IMG/VR virus record: IMGVR_UViG_3300049259_000049
Span: 1 to 22,115 of that record
DNA from: a virus
DNA length: 22,115 nt
Direction: 5' to 3' (one strand)
Part shown: in pieces, positions 1 through 7,817 of the stretch
Layout of the letters: each line of letters opens with the position of its first letter
How positions within the stretch are numbered: position 1 is the stretch's first letter
The notes under the pieces: generated by a model
Told to the model about the DNA's origin: nothing
Database searches by the model: none
Seen by the model: the letters and a program-made list of their open reading frames with translations, nothing else
Made by a program: the position numbers and the translations under genes

Positions 1-1
1 C

Positions 2-2419
2 AGGGGAAGGCATTTCATTGGACGATCCGGGGAGGTTCTGCGCTTCCGAATGCCGGATGGATGGGATGATTATCTCCGCTGGAACAACTGCGTCAGAACG
101 CGTCCGCCGCATAATCGCGATCCCGCCATGGTGGAGATTGAATGTTGCCGCCCTTCGGTCGAAGCCGATATCGAAGCGAGCAAGCCGGTCGCGATCTTCG
201 GCTTTGGTAACGTCCCATTGAAATGGGCTCTTCGGCGATCCGGGATTACTATCTGGGCGGGGCGACGAATTCCAATCAGGATCGGCTCGCACTCCTGCTG
301 GTACTATCCGATGTTCCATCCATCGGGGATCGCACAGAAGCGCAAATTTGAACCGCGCTCCCGTGATCAATATGGGTGTGATGACGAATTTGCTTTCGCC
401 AAGCATCTGGAAAATGCATTCGCCGATATCGACGCTGGCCTTCCCGATCCGCACATCTGGTCATTAGAGGAGGTTGAAGAGGGCGTCAGCTTCGTGAACG
501 GAAGCGATCCTTCCGATGTCGACCGCATCTTGGATTTCATTGAAGAATGTTGGGAGGAGGAAGCGAGCGGTCTCGATTACGAAACTCCTTGCCTGCGACC
601 ATACGTCGCGGATGCGAAGATATTAACGGTGGGGCTTGCCCATTCAACAGGAGCATTGGCTTTTCCCCTTCATCATAAAGGTGCGTTCTGGTCGGATGCG
701 GATCGCAAGAAAGTCAATACTGCTTTCGGCGATTTCCTGCACGATGCCCCGACTCGCAAGATATCTTTTGCCTTGCCATTCGAGATGGAGTGGTCGGCTT
801 ATCATTACGGGAAGGATTGTCTATGGGGGAGCAAATGGGGAGATGCCCAATCGCAGGCTTACATTCTTGATGAACGGCAAGGTCATCGGAAGGGAGAGAG
901 CGGGCTTTCCCTCGACACATTATGCCTGCAATATTTCGGCTTCGATCTTAAGGCCCTCTCGAATGTCGATCGTAAGCAGCTAGCCGATACTCCGGTTGAT
1001 ACCGTCCTGAAATACAATGCTCTCGACGCGAAGTTCCATCGCGAGCTTTGGTTCGTGCAAGAGGAGCGCCTAGAAGAGGAGGAGCTTTCCGAGGTCTATC
1101 AATACCAAGTCGAGCGCGCTCCGACCATGGTGCTGTCGCAACTTCAAGGCGTTCCGGTTAACCGCGATGAAGTCAAGACCCTGCAAACGAAATATAACGA
1201 TCGGCTGGACGATATCGAACAAAGGATCGATGCCGATCCCGATGCAAAGAAATTCCATAATCATTACGGCCACCATTATAATCCGGGGCCTTCCAGTAAA
1301 GACGTTGGCTTGCTCTTCCGCAAGCTCCTCCATTTCCGCGACCTCGAGTCGGGGGATGAGGCGGCGCTAAAGGCCGTTGATCATCCGCTCGCAGGATTGA
1401 CGGTCGAGTGGCGGAAAGCCTCGAAAGCGCTTTCGACTTATATCGATCCCTGTGACCCCGACCATCCGCGCACCAACGTCTATCCGGATGGTCTCCTTCA
1501 TATGATCATCTCGATTTGCAAAGTGCGCACTTGGCGCACTTCCTCCGAAGAACCCAACATCCAGAATTGGCCCAAGCGCGACGAGGAGATGAAGGAGGTC
1601 CGCAGGATCGTCAGCGCCCTCAAACAGATTTATCTCGAACAGGCGCTTGGCTTGGGGACCGATCTTAAGCTCGTTTCCTTTGACTATGCCGGAATTCAAG
1701 CGCGCAATATCGCGATGGAAAGTCAAGACGCGCGCCTCATCCAAGCTTTCTGGGATCGTTACGATATTCACACGGATTGGATGGAAAAAATACAGAAGAT
1801 ATTCCCGCAATGGGCGGACCCGAAGAAACTGGTTCACGATAAGGAATACCGCAGCGCGAAGCGACACAAGGCCAAGAATGGATTTGTGTTCCCAACATTC
1901 TTCGGCGCACAGGCCCGCAAGACTTCCGCGGAATTGGGCATCGAGGAGTGGGCATCGGAGGAGCTTCGTGAAATGATCTTTGACGACTTCCCCGACGTTC
2001 TCTCATGGCAGGAAGACCTCAAGGCCAGTTATTTCGAGCGCGGTTATGTGACCGGCTTATCCTGCTTCCGAAGGAGAGCGCCGGTCGAGCAGAACCAAAT
2101 CATCAACTCCCCTATTCAATCGGATGAAGCTATAATCGTCTGTGACGCAATGGCGCGCCTATCACGGCGCAGTTACGAAGAAGGGCACCCCGCTTATCAG
2201 GCCATGCTAGAAATTCACGATGACCTGACTTTCCTTTGGCCAAAGAAAGATATTGAACGGAACGCGGAGGTCGTCATTCAAACAATGATTGATACACCAT
2301 TTGAATGGGCACACTGCGTACCAATCGAAGTTGAGATGAGCGTCGGCGATAACTGGGCCGAGCTTAAGAAGATTGGCGCTTATGCGTCGGATACGTGGAA
2401 AGGTGGAGTAAAGCTATGA
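2..2419 (+). CDS. Family A DNA polymerase with N-terminal uracil-DNA-glycosylase-like domain (5' partial)
   Basis: This is the replicative polymerase of the phage, and its 5' end lies outside the window because the frame is open from base 2. The first ~110 codons match family 4 uracil-DNA glycosylases: a GRxFxGRSGE segment at 8-34, RPPHNRDP after base 100, the FGFGNV strand near 196-213 and the FHPS motif at 314-325. This fusion is known from phage SPO1-type polymerases. A 3'-5' exonuclease domain follows, with DYE (Asp at 575, Glu at 581) and a YNALD motif III; exo motif II is atypical (FEMEW). The polymerase domain has motif A DYAGIQAR (from 1682), motif B RSAKRHKAKNGFVF (near 1850) and motif C IHDD (near 2213), as in Pol I. 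One usual iron-sulfur cysteine (KCRPP) is replaced by Thr at 98-100. Whether the glycosylase domain is active cannot be judged because its motif A lies upstream. Confidence 0.93.
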   Translation, partial: RGRHFIGRSGEVLRFRMPDGWDDYLRWNNCVRTRPPHNRDPAMVEIECCRPSVEADIEASKPVAIFGFGNVPLKWALRRSGITIWAGRRIPIRIGSHSCWYYPMFHPSGIAQKRKFEPRSRDQYGCDDEFAFAKHLENAFADIDAGLPDPHIWSLEEVEEGVSFVNGSDPSDVDRILDFIEECWEEEASGLDYETPCLRPYVADAKILTVGLAHSTGALAFPLHHKGAFWSDADRKKVNTAFGDFLHDAPTRKISFALPFEMEWSAYHYGKDCLWGSKWGDAQSQAYILDERQGHRKGESGLSLDTLCLQYFGFDLKALSNVDRKQLADTPVDTVLKYNALDAKFHRELWFVQEERLEEEELSEVYQYQVERAPTMVLSQLQGVPVNRDEVKTLQTKYNDRLDDIEQRIDADPDAKKFHNHYGHHYNPGPSSKDVGLLFRKLLHFRDLESGDEAALKAVDHPLAGLTVEWRKASKALSTYIDPCDPDHPRTNVYPDGLLHMIISICKVRTWRTSSEEPNIQNWPKRDEEMKEVRRIVSALKQIYLEQALGLGTDLKLVSFDYAGIQARNIAMESQDARLIQAFWDRYDIHTDWMEKIQKIFPQWADPKKLVHDKEYRSAKRHKAKNGFVFPTFFGAQARKTSAELGIEEWASEELREMIFDDFPDVLSWQEDLKASYFERGYVTGLSCFRRRAPVEQNQIINSPIQSDEAIIVCDAMARLSRRSYEEGHPAYQAMLEIHDDLTFLWPKKDIERNAEVVIQTMIDTPFEWAHCVPIEVEMSVGDNWAELKKIGAYASDTWKGGVKL

Positions 2420-2796
2420 GCAGAAGCTACATCATGACACTTCCGGAGTACGAAGAATTCTTCCGCAAGCGGGTTCGTATGTATGGAGCGAAAGATATTC
2501 AGTATCTTTCTGGAAAGCTTATGATCGAGGCAGGGGAAGTGCACGATTACATCTGCAAGATCATCCGGGACGATTTCGAACGCGCGGTCGGTCCGGACGA
2601 GATGCAAGCTTACATAATGACGCGCGATGTTCTTAGAGAACGCATTGCAACTGAGCTTGGCGACACTCTTTGGTATCTCATCCGGATCACCAATCTTCTT
2701 GGCTACAATCTGCAAGACATCCTCGCGATGGAAGCGGAGAAGATCGTGGGCAGGCAAGAGCGTGATACGGATCACGGATCGGGAGATGATCGATGA
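2416..2796 (+). CDS. mazG: MazG-like nucleotide pyrophosphohydrolase
   Basis: A 126-residue protein of the MazG/all-alpha NTP pyrophosphohydrolase type, which hydrolyses (d)NTPs to monophosphates and pyrophosphate in the cytoplasm. The visible signature is the metal-binding ELGDTLWYL segment near residue 80. It is preceded by a helix with paired acids (LMIEAGEVHDY, near residues 36-46) and followed by a helix ending in EAEKIVGRQ. The start at 2416 overlaps the polymerase stop as ATGA and has an AAAGGTGGAG ribosome site at 2399-2408. A start at 2395 is in frame but lies inside the polymerase gene and ahead of that site. Its position directly after the polymerase suggests a role in managing the nucleotide pool during replication. 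The substrate is not predictable from sequence. Confidence 0.78.
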   Translation: MSRSYIMTLPEYEEFFRKRVRMYGAKDIQYLSGKLMIEAGEVHDYICKIIRDDFERAVGPDEMQAYIMTRDVLRERIATELGDTLWYLIRITNLLGYNLQDILAMEAEKIVGRQERDTDHGSGDDR

Positions 2797-3071
2797 GCGA
2801 AGAAAAGCCAAAGGAAATCCTGACGCGCGTCGTGTGGACGTTCCACCGCGAGGTCCTAAAGGTAACGGAGGTCGAGGAGCATTATAATCACCGGAAGGCC
2901 GATCCGACCAAAGACCCGTCCGAACAAAACATGGCCTATGATATTCGCACTATCGGATGGCAGGTGCGAATATCGGATGGGTCGGCCATCGGGCTCTTTC
3001 CGGAGAACCCGGGCTACAAGCCGGGGGATGAATTGGAAATGACTATAACAAGGAAAAGGGCAAAGCCGTGA
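2793..3071 (+). CDS. Hypothetical protein, small
   Basis: A 92-residue protein I do not recognise. Its ATG overlaps the upstream stop as ATGA, and its stop overlaps the GTG start of the next gene, so it sits firmly in a coupled operon. The sequence alternates charged and hydrophobic segments. A stretch near residues 48-75 (DIRTIGWQVRI, then IGLFPENPGY) looks like short beta strands. The C-terminus (ITRKRAKP) is basic. No signal peptide, membrane helix or catalytic motif is visible. Placement among replication genes suggests a small accessory protein, but no function can be given. Confidence 0.72.
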   Translation: MSEEKPKEILTRVVWTFHREVLKVTEVEEHYNHRKADPTKDPSEQNMAYDIRTIGWQVRISDGSAIGLFPENPGYKPGDELEMTITRKRAKP

Positions 3072-3346
3072 CCTATCTTCCTCCCCGCCCGCCGCTCCTT
3101 CCTTCGGAGGGCATAACTTGGCCTCCCCGTCTTAAAGCCGTCGTTACGCGGATCAATACCGATAAGCGCAACGTTAGCAATGAGGAATGGCAATACTTCA
3201 AGAAGCATTTGAGGGAGGTCGATCCGGAAGCGGATATCCGATGGAAAAGCGAGAGCGCTCGACGAAGAGCTATCACGTATGCAGTTAACTATCTCAACAT
3301 CGAGGACCTTGAGAAACTCATAAAGCACAAACACACCCGTCCATAG
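3068..3346 (+). CDS. Hypothetical protein, small, GTG start
   Basis: A 92-residue protein of unknown function. The start codon is GTG at 3068, overlapping the upstream TGA as GTGA, which is the only sensible start given the coupling. The N-terminus is proline-rich (residues 4-20). The rest is charged and probably helical, with Arg/Lys clusters around residues 28-34 and 59-68 and a basic end (IKHKHTRP). The TAG stop is followed at once by an AAAGG ribosome site serving the clamp loader gene at 3361. No family is recognised. Confidence 0.68.
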   Translation: MTYLPPRPPLLPSEGITWPPRLKAVVTRINTDKRNVSNEEWQYFKKHLREVDPEADIRWKSESARRRAITYAVNYLNIEDLEKLIKHKHTRP

Positions 3347-3360
3347 AAAGGGAATGCGCA

Positions 3361-4341
3361 ATGGTTGCGAGAGCGACGACAAAAGAAATCGAGCCTATCA
3401 AGCCAAATCCGCTTCATAAGAAGTACCGCCCCGATCGATGGCGCGATGTCATCGGGCAGGATGCCGCGGTCAAATCCCTTGAAGGGATTATAGCGCGGCG
3501 GGGTTCTCAGGCGTTCCTATTCGTTGGCCCATCGGGGGTTGGCAAGACGAGCATAGCCCGGATTGCCGCCAAGGAACTCGGCGCGCTGAATGCTCAAGAT
3601 GTGCGGGATTTTGACGCTGCAACGAATAGCGGGGTTGATGCGATCCGCGCCATTAAGGAGATGGCGGATTATCAGCCTTTCGGCGACAGCACGGCACGAT
3701 GCATCATCATCGACGAGGCGCATGGCCTGAGTAAACAGGCATGGGACGCGCTGCTCAAGATTACGGAGGAACCTCCTCCCCATATATTCTGGATGTTCTG
3801 CACGACGAATGAAGCAAAGGTTCCTATCACGATCAAGCGCCGCTGCACGATCCTCCACCTTAAGCTGGTCAAGGAGCGCGAGCTTGGCGAACTCTATGAC
3901 TTCGTCGCCGAAGAGGAGCGGATCGATATTCCGGGCGATGTTGCGGATATGGTTATCCGCGAAGCACAAGGATCGCCCCGGCAACTTCTCGTCAATATGG
4001 AAACATGCCGCGACGTGACCAGCAAACGTGAAGCGGCGGAACTTCTTAAGACCGTCGTCGAGGTCAAGGCGGTGCTTGAGCTTTGTCAATATCTGGCGAA
4101 AGGCAGGGGATCGTGGGCTAAGCTCATGGGAATTTATACGACCATCGATGAGGAAGAGAACCCAGAAAGCGTCCGGATCGTAATCCAGCGCTACTTCGCC
4201 AAGGTCATCGCAGGGGCAAAAAGCGATGACGCAGCATGCGCCGCTTTACAAATCATGGACGCTTTCGCCGAGACTTACAATTCGGCGGAAGGCTCCGCTC
4301 CATTGCTGCGTTCGCTTGGGCGGGCAATGTTTTCCGCCTAG
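3361..4341 (+). CDS. dnaX: DnaX-like clamp loader AAA+ ATPase
   Basis: A 326-residue AAA+ protein that most resembles the motor subunit (gamma/tau, DnaX) of the sliding-clamp loader. The opening LHKKYRPDRWRDVIGQ is the classic DnaX/RFC entry motif. Walker A is GPSGVGKT (56-63), Walker B IIIDEA (115-120), sensor 1 CTTN (147-150), and the arginine-finger region reads KRRC (159-162). The four zinc-binding cysteines that bacterial DnaX carries between Walker A and Walker B are absent, and the protein stops after a short helical collar domain, so there is no tau extension. No sliding clamp or second loader subunit is visible here. This is one of five genes whose product begins MVAR. A GAAAGGG ribosome site precedes the ATG. 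DnaX-like is more likely than an RFC small subunit or T4 gp44. Confidence 0.88.
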   Translation: MVARATTKEIEPIKPNPLHKKYRPDRWRDVIGQDAAVKSLEGIIARRGSQAFLFVGPSGVGKTSIARIAAKELGALNAQDVRDFDAATNSGVDAIRAIKEMADYQPFGDSTARCIIIDEAHGLSKQAWDALLKITEEPPPHIFWMFCTTNEAKVPITIKRRCTILHLKLVKERELGELYDFVAEEERIDIPGDVADMVIREAQGSPRQLLVNMETCRDVTSKREAAELLKTVVEVKAVLELCQYLAKGRGSWAKLMGIYTTIDEEENPESVRIVIQRYFAKVIAGAKSDDAACAALQIMDAFAETYNSAEGSAPLLRSLGRAMFSA

Positions 4342-4390
4342 CCGTGTATGATTGAATAGACCCAATGAGGGTAGAGGGAGGCCCTGCCAA

Positions 4391-4633
4391 ATGCCCACAC
4401 ATTCGCGCTACGCGAAGCTTGCTCTTCGCGCTCCGGAACGGCTGATCATCGCTTTACCATTCATATGGCTGAAAGCGGATAGTTCGCACATCTACTTACG
4501 GACGGCTTTGTGCGATATTACTTTATGTCCGGATAGCGAAGCAGGGAGGCAAACAAAGATCGTCACGAGCGACGAAGATGCATGGGAATGTCGTCTATCC
4601 CATGGTGAAGGCATCACGATAGTCAACACATAG
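4391..4633 (+). CDS. Hypothetical protein, small
   Basis: An 80-residue protein that I do not recognise. I place the start at the ATG at 4391 because a GAGGGAGG ribosome site lies about 9 bases upstream; an in-frame TTG at 4352 would add 13 residues but has no such site. The sequence has a hydrophobic stretch (LIIALPFIWL, near residues 18-27) followed by a probable beta-rich segment with two cysteines. It is too short to call a membrane protein with confidence. It ends 13 bases before the next MVAR gene, whose ribosome site directly follows this stop codon. Confidence 0.55.
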   Translation: MPTHSRYAKLALRAPERLIIALPFIWLKADSSHIYLRTALCDITLCPDSEAGRQTKIVTSDEDAWECRLSHGEGITIVNT

Positions 4634-4646
4634 AAAGGCACCCACA

Positions 4647-5294
4647 ATGGTGGCAAGATCGAATAGTCGGCGCGACCCGCCCTCCCCTCCTCGCACGGGA
4701 AGCGGCGTGCCGAATGAACCGCGCGGGCAACGTTCCAATGCTCCACGATCCGACGCCGTCGGCGGCGTCTCGATTGAAGAACTCGAAAGGGCTCTTCCAA
4801 TCGGGCAGGACTTGGAGCAAGCGGACCGCGAGCAAGCGGAAGCTTACTGGCGCGTTGCCAAAGCGGCCGCAATCGCTACGTCGCGCCGCGATGCTGCTTA
4901 CCAGAACATCAAGGAGGTCGAAGCTTCCGAAGATCAGAAAATCCGCGACAGCTATGGCGCGGAAGATAAGATCACGGAAAAGGCAATCGAAAGCGAGCGG
5001 CGCAATTCCCCCGCCGTTCGCGCGGCGATCCGCGAACATCTCGCACTTGCGGAGCGGGCAGCCGTCCTTGGTGCCTTGACCCGCTCCTTCGAGCAGCGTA
5101 GCTACGCACTCAAGGACTTGGTGCAGATGTTCCTTCGTGACTTCTTCACTCAGCAGGGGACGAGAAGCGATCCGGTCGCGGATAACATCCGCCGCGAGCG
5201 GCACGAAGAGCGCCAACGCCGCTCTTCCCGTGATGAGGATGACCGCGACGCTCGCGAGCGTCGTGAAGGCGGACGCGGCCGGAACCGTGATTAG
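4647..5294 (+). CDS. Helical protein with Arg/Asp-rich tail, upstream of SSB; function unknown
   Basis: A 215-residue protein without a family I can name. Residues 1-40 are basic, proline-rich and probably disordered, starting MVAR. Residues 41-180 look almost entirely helical, rich in Ala, Glu and Arg, with no Cys and few aromatics. Residues 181-215 are a mixed-charge tail of Arg, Asp, Glu and Ser. The tail closely resembles the N-terminal region of the single-strand binding protein encoded next, which suggests the two proteins meet or share a binding partner. Position beside SSB and RecA genes recalls the UvsY or gp59 mediators of T4, which are also small and helical, but I see no sequence match to either, so a mediator role is only inferred. 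Confidence 0.75.
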   Translation: MVARSNSRRDPPSPPRTGSGVPNEPRGQRSNAPRSDAVGGVSIEELERALPIGQDLEQADREQAEAYWRVAKAAAIATSRRDAAYQNIKEVEASEDQKIRDSYGAEDKITEKAIESERRNSPAVRAAIREHLALAERAAVLGALTRSFEQRSYALKDLVQMFLRDFFTQQGTRSDPVADNIRRERHEERQRRSSRDEDDRDARERREGGRGRNRD

Positions 5295-5334
5295 AGCTTT
5301 CAACCAGAGAGCGTGAAAGAAGGAGAAGCTTACT

Positions 5335-6678
5335 ATGGTAGCACGTCGAGCAAGCGCGAGCCGTGGCAGTAGCCGGGATCGCGACAATGATCGTGGTTCG
5401 CGCCGCGGTCGGGACGAAGAGCGGGGAAGTCGTGGGGGTCGTGATCGGGACGACGATCGTGGGGGAAGGGATCGGGATCGCGACAATGATCGCGATGAAC
5501 GCTCATCATCGCGGCGGGATCGGGATCGCGACCGGGATGAAGATCGCGGAAGCCGGGGCGGAAGGAGCGGTCGCGGGAAAGGCGGCGGCTTCGTCTACAA
5601 GCCACGCGATCCGGAAGCCACCAAGAAGAAAGCGGAGCGCCAAGGCGGCAACTTCGACTCCATCGTGAAAAGCAACGTCGATGTTTGGCGTCCGAAGAGC
5701 GGCGATAACCTGATCCGCATCCTTCCGCCGACGTGGGATAACCACGACGACTGCGTCTACACCATTTGGCTCCACAAGTATGTCGGGCCGGATGAGAGCA
5801 CGTATCTGTGCCCGCGCAAGATGCTGAACAAGCATTGCCCGATCTGTGCAGAAGCCAAGGCGTGCAACGATGCGGGCGACAAGGAAGGTGCGAAGGTCTA
5901 CCGCGCCGGTGAGAACGTCGCAATGTGGATCATCGACCGCGACGACAAGACCGATCCGCCAATGCCTGCCTTCTATACGATGTCGGAGCGGCAATGGCGG
6001 GATATCATCAAGGTGTCGATCGACAAAAAGAAGGGCAGCGTCCTCACGATCGATCATCCCGACGAGGGCTACGACCTCTCGATCTTCCGGAGCGGATCGG
6101 GCCAGCGCACTCGCTACTCCGGCTTCGCCTTCGACCGCGACAAAAGCCCCATCGACGACGACGAGGGTATCCAGAATGATATTCTCGAATTCGCCGAGAA
6201 AAATCCGATCCCCGACGTTCTCAACTATTACGACGAGGATTATCTCGACAACGTCATCTCCGGGACCCAGCCGGAGCGGGATCGCGATGCCGGGGATGAT
6301 CGCGGGAAAGATGATGACAACGGCGACGATAAGGATCGCGATGGCGATCGTGGCTCTTCGCGTCGCGGAAGTCGGGATCGCGACGATGATGGCGACCGCG
6401 GCAGTAGCCGCCGCGGTAGTCGAAACCGGGATCGTGACGACGACAAGGATCGCGATAACGACGATGGCAATGGTGCCGACGAAGGTGCCGACGACGATAA
6501 CGGCAATGGCGCCGACGAGGAGGATGATAACGACAAGGATAACGATCGCGGCGGTCGGAGCGAGCGGCGTGGAAGCCGGGAGGATCGGGACAACGACCCC
6601 CCTCCTCCCCGGAGGAACGCCCGCCGTGGGAGTAGCGGCGAAAGGGGCGGGAGGAGTGAGCGTCGCTATCGCGACTAG
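5335..6678 (+). CDS. gp32-like single-stranded DNA-binding protein with long Arg/Asp-rich tails
   Basis: A 447-residue protein whose core (about 85-312) resembles T4 gp32-type single-strand binding proteins. It has a KSGDNLIRILPP strand (121-132), then a zinc-binding set Cys159, Cys168, Cys171 and Cys177 within CPRKMLNKHCPIC...C, then OB-fold-like strands. It would coat single-stranded DNA at the fork and in recombination. The core is flanked by two low-complexity tails. Residues 1-84 are nearly all Arg, Asp, Gly and Ser; residues 313-447 are similar but acidic in the middle (Asp/Asn/Glu-rich 365-405) and basic at the end. Ordinary SSBs carry only a short acidic C-terminal tail, so this is unusual. 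The start has an AAGAAGGAGA ribosome site, and a hairpin terminator follows the gene. Confidence 0.85.
   Translation: MVARRASASRGSSRDRDNDRGSRRGRDEERGSRGGRDRDDDRGGRDRDRDNDRDERSSSRRDRDRDRDEDRGSRGGRSGRGKGGGFVYKPRDPEATKKKAERQGGNFDSIVKSNVDVWRPKSGDNLIRILPPTWDNHDDCVYTIWLHKYVGPDESTYLCPRKMLNKHCPICAEAKACNDAGDKEGAKVYRAGENVAMWIIDRDDKTDPPMPAFYTMSERQWRDIIKVSIDKKKGSVLTIDHPDEGYDLSIFRSGSGQRTRYSGFAFDRDKSPIDDDEGIQNDILEFAEKNPIPDVLNYYDEDYLDNVISGTQPERDRDAGDDRGKDDDNGDDKDRDGDRGSSRRGSRDRDDDGDRGSSRRGSRNRDRDDDKDRDNDDGNGADEGADDDNGNGADEEDDNDKDNDRGGRSERRGSREDRDNDPPPPRRNARRGSSGERGGRSERRYRD
5365..5580 (+). repeat. Low-complexity Arg/Asp-coding repeats in SSB N-terminal tail
   Basis: Degenerate GATCGGGATCGCGAC-like units are repeated through the part coding for the SSB N-terminal tail. 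One exact 20-base copy occurs twice, at 5374-5393 and 5473-5492. These repeats could expand or contract by slippage or recombination, and they create long open shadows in other frames. Confidence 0.8.
6270..6600 (+). repeat. Low-complexity Arg/Asp-coding repeats in SSB C-terminal tail
   Basis: Imperfect repeats of GATCGCGAT/GACGATAAC-like units encode the C-terminal tail of the SSB. Units coding RGSSRRGSR occur twice (protein residues 339-347 and 355-363), and GNGADE occurs at 378-383 and 390-395. The units are related to those in the N-terminal tail. Confidence 0.75.
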
Positions 6679-6701
6679 CTCTCTTTGACGGGAACCATCG
6701 G

Positions 6702-6731
6702 CGGGAGGGCAGGAAACGCCCTCCCGTTTCT
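6702..6731 (+). terminator. Rho-independent terminator between SSB and RecA genes
   Basis: A perfect 9-base-pair GC-rich stem (CGGGAGGGC, 6702-6710, with GCCCTCCCG, 6718-6726) and a 7-base loop are followed by TTTCT. It sits in the 84-base gap after the SSB gene and would reduce or stop readthrough into the RecA-like gene, so a promoter for that gene may lie near 6727-6755. The short T run suggests partial termination. Confidence 0.75.
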
Positions 6732-6762
6732 CACATAAAAGCTTTCATCAAGGAGCGGGAAA

Positions 6763-7794
6763 ATGGTAGCGCGAATTTCTAAGAGCGGTGATCGGGCGCA
6801 AGAGGGTGGCAATTACTTCGCCAAGCAACAAGAGGGCGTCGAGTTCTTTCCTTCCGGATGCCTCAACCTCGACTTGATACTCGGCGGGGGATGGGCGGAA
6901 GAGCGGCATATAAATGTCATCGGCGATAACTCCACCGGCAAGACCCTGCTTGCTATCGAGGCAGCTACCAACTTCATGCGGAAGTATGGCAAGAAGGCTC
7001 GCGTCCGTTATCGCGAGAGGGAGAAGGCTTTCGATTTGAGTTATGCGAAAGCCTTGGGAATGCCCGTCGATGATGTCGACTTCGGCGACCCGGAAGAGCC
7101 TTGGCGGGCGGTCGAGGATATGTACGATGAAATCGATTACCGCTGTGATAAGGCGGCGACCAATGACTACCATACGCTCTTCATCATCGACTCCCTCGAT
7201 GCCATTTCCTCTCGTGCCGAGTTAGCTCGCGCCATCGATGAGGGCAGCTACGGCGCGGAAAAGGCCAAGATGATGTCACAGCTATTCCGCCGCAAGACCG
7301 ATCCGATGAAGGAGGCGCGGATTACGCTTTGGATTATTTCACAGACCCGCGACAAGATCGGCGCGACCTTCGGCAAGAAATATACGCGATCGGGCGGCAA
7401 TGCGATGGACTTCTACTGTTCGCAGATTGTCTATCTCGCGCACGTCGAGAACGTATGGCGCGAGCTTGGCGGCTTCAAGCGGCCGGTCGGTAATCACATT
7501 CGCGCTCGCATGGACAAGTGCAAGGTCGGCCTTCCTTACCGCCAATGTGATTTCAACATCCTCTTCGGCTTCGGCATCGACGATTTGACTGCCTGTTTGA
7601 ATTGGGCAAAGGCCCATAAGATCGCGGATGATATCTACGACCATCATAGCGTGAACAAGAGCAAATACAGCCGCCTCGTCGCCAGTCTTGACAAGGACGA
7701 ATACAACAAGGAGCTTGCCCGCGTCAGGGAAATCGTTACGAAGAGATACTGGGAAATCGAAAAGACGTTTCTTCCCACCCGCACCAAATACTAA
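6763..7794 (+). CDS. recA: RecA/UvsX-like recombinase
   Basis: A 343-residue strand-exchange ATPase that would form filaments on single-stranded DNA for recombination-dependent replication and repair. Walker A is GDNSTGKT (54-61) and Walker B LFIID (139-143). The DNA-binding loop 2 region (194-213) matches RecA in SQTRDKIGATFG and in SGGNAMDFY, and KCKVGLPYRQCDFNILFG matches the strand after it. The catalytic Glu of RecA (Glu96) aligns with Glu87, but the usual IDAEHA context reads YREREKA (83-89). The C-terminal RecA domain is reduced to a short helical tail. It begins MVAR and has an AAGGAGCGGG ribosome site. A RecA-like protein of phage type is certain; whether it is closer to RecA or UvsX is not. 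Confidence 0.92.
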   Translation: MVARISKSGDRAQEGGNYFAKQQEGVEFFPSGCLNLDLILGGGWAEERHINVIGDNSTGKTLLAIEAATNFMRKYGKKARVRYREREKAFDLSYAKALGMPVDDVDFGDPEEPWRAVEDMYDEIDYRCDKAATNDYHTLFIIDSLDAISSRAELARAIDEGSYGAEKAKMMSQLFRRKTDPMKEARITLWIISQTRDKIGATFGKKYTRSGGNAMDFYCSQIVYLAHVENVWRELGGFKRPVGNHIRARMDKCKVGLPYRQCDFNILFGFGIDDLTACLNWAKAHKIADDIYDHHSVNKSKYSRLVASLDKDEYNKELARVREIVTKRYWEIEKTFLPTRTKY

Positions 7795-7817
7795 TTGGCA
7801 ATGAATGAGGGGCGGGC

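Noticed and set aside
1367-1867. Minus-strand frame opposite polymerase motifs A and B
   Set aside because: It lies entirely across conserved polymerase motifs and has no recognisable domain or ribosome site.
4623-5486. Long minus-strand frame (287 codons) opposite the helical protein and SSB start
   Set aside because: The product is Arg/Ser-rich low complexity, a shadow of the Arg/Asp repeats on the plus strand. It has no good start signal and covers two recognised genes.
5365-6660. Possible CRISPR or tandem regulatory repeat (iterons) in the Arg/Asp region
   Set aside because: The repeats are irregular in spacing, in frame and code for protein tails; there are no spacers.
5846-6688. Plus-strand frame (280 codons) inside the SSB gene
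   Set aside because: It overlaps the gp32-like core and zinc cysteines, and its Thr/Ile/Ala-rich composition is what a frame-shifted reading of the repeats gives.
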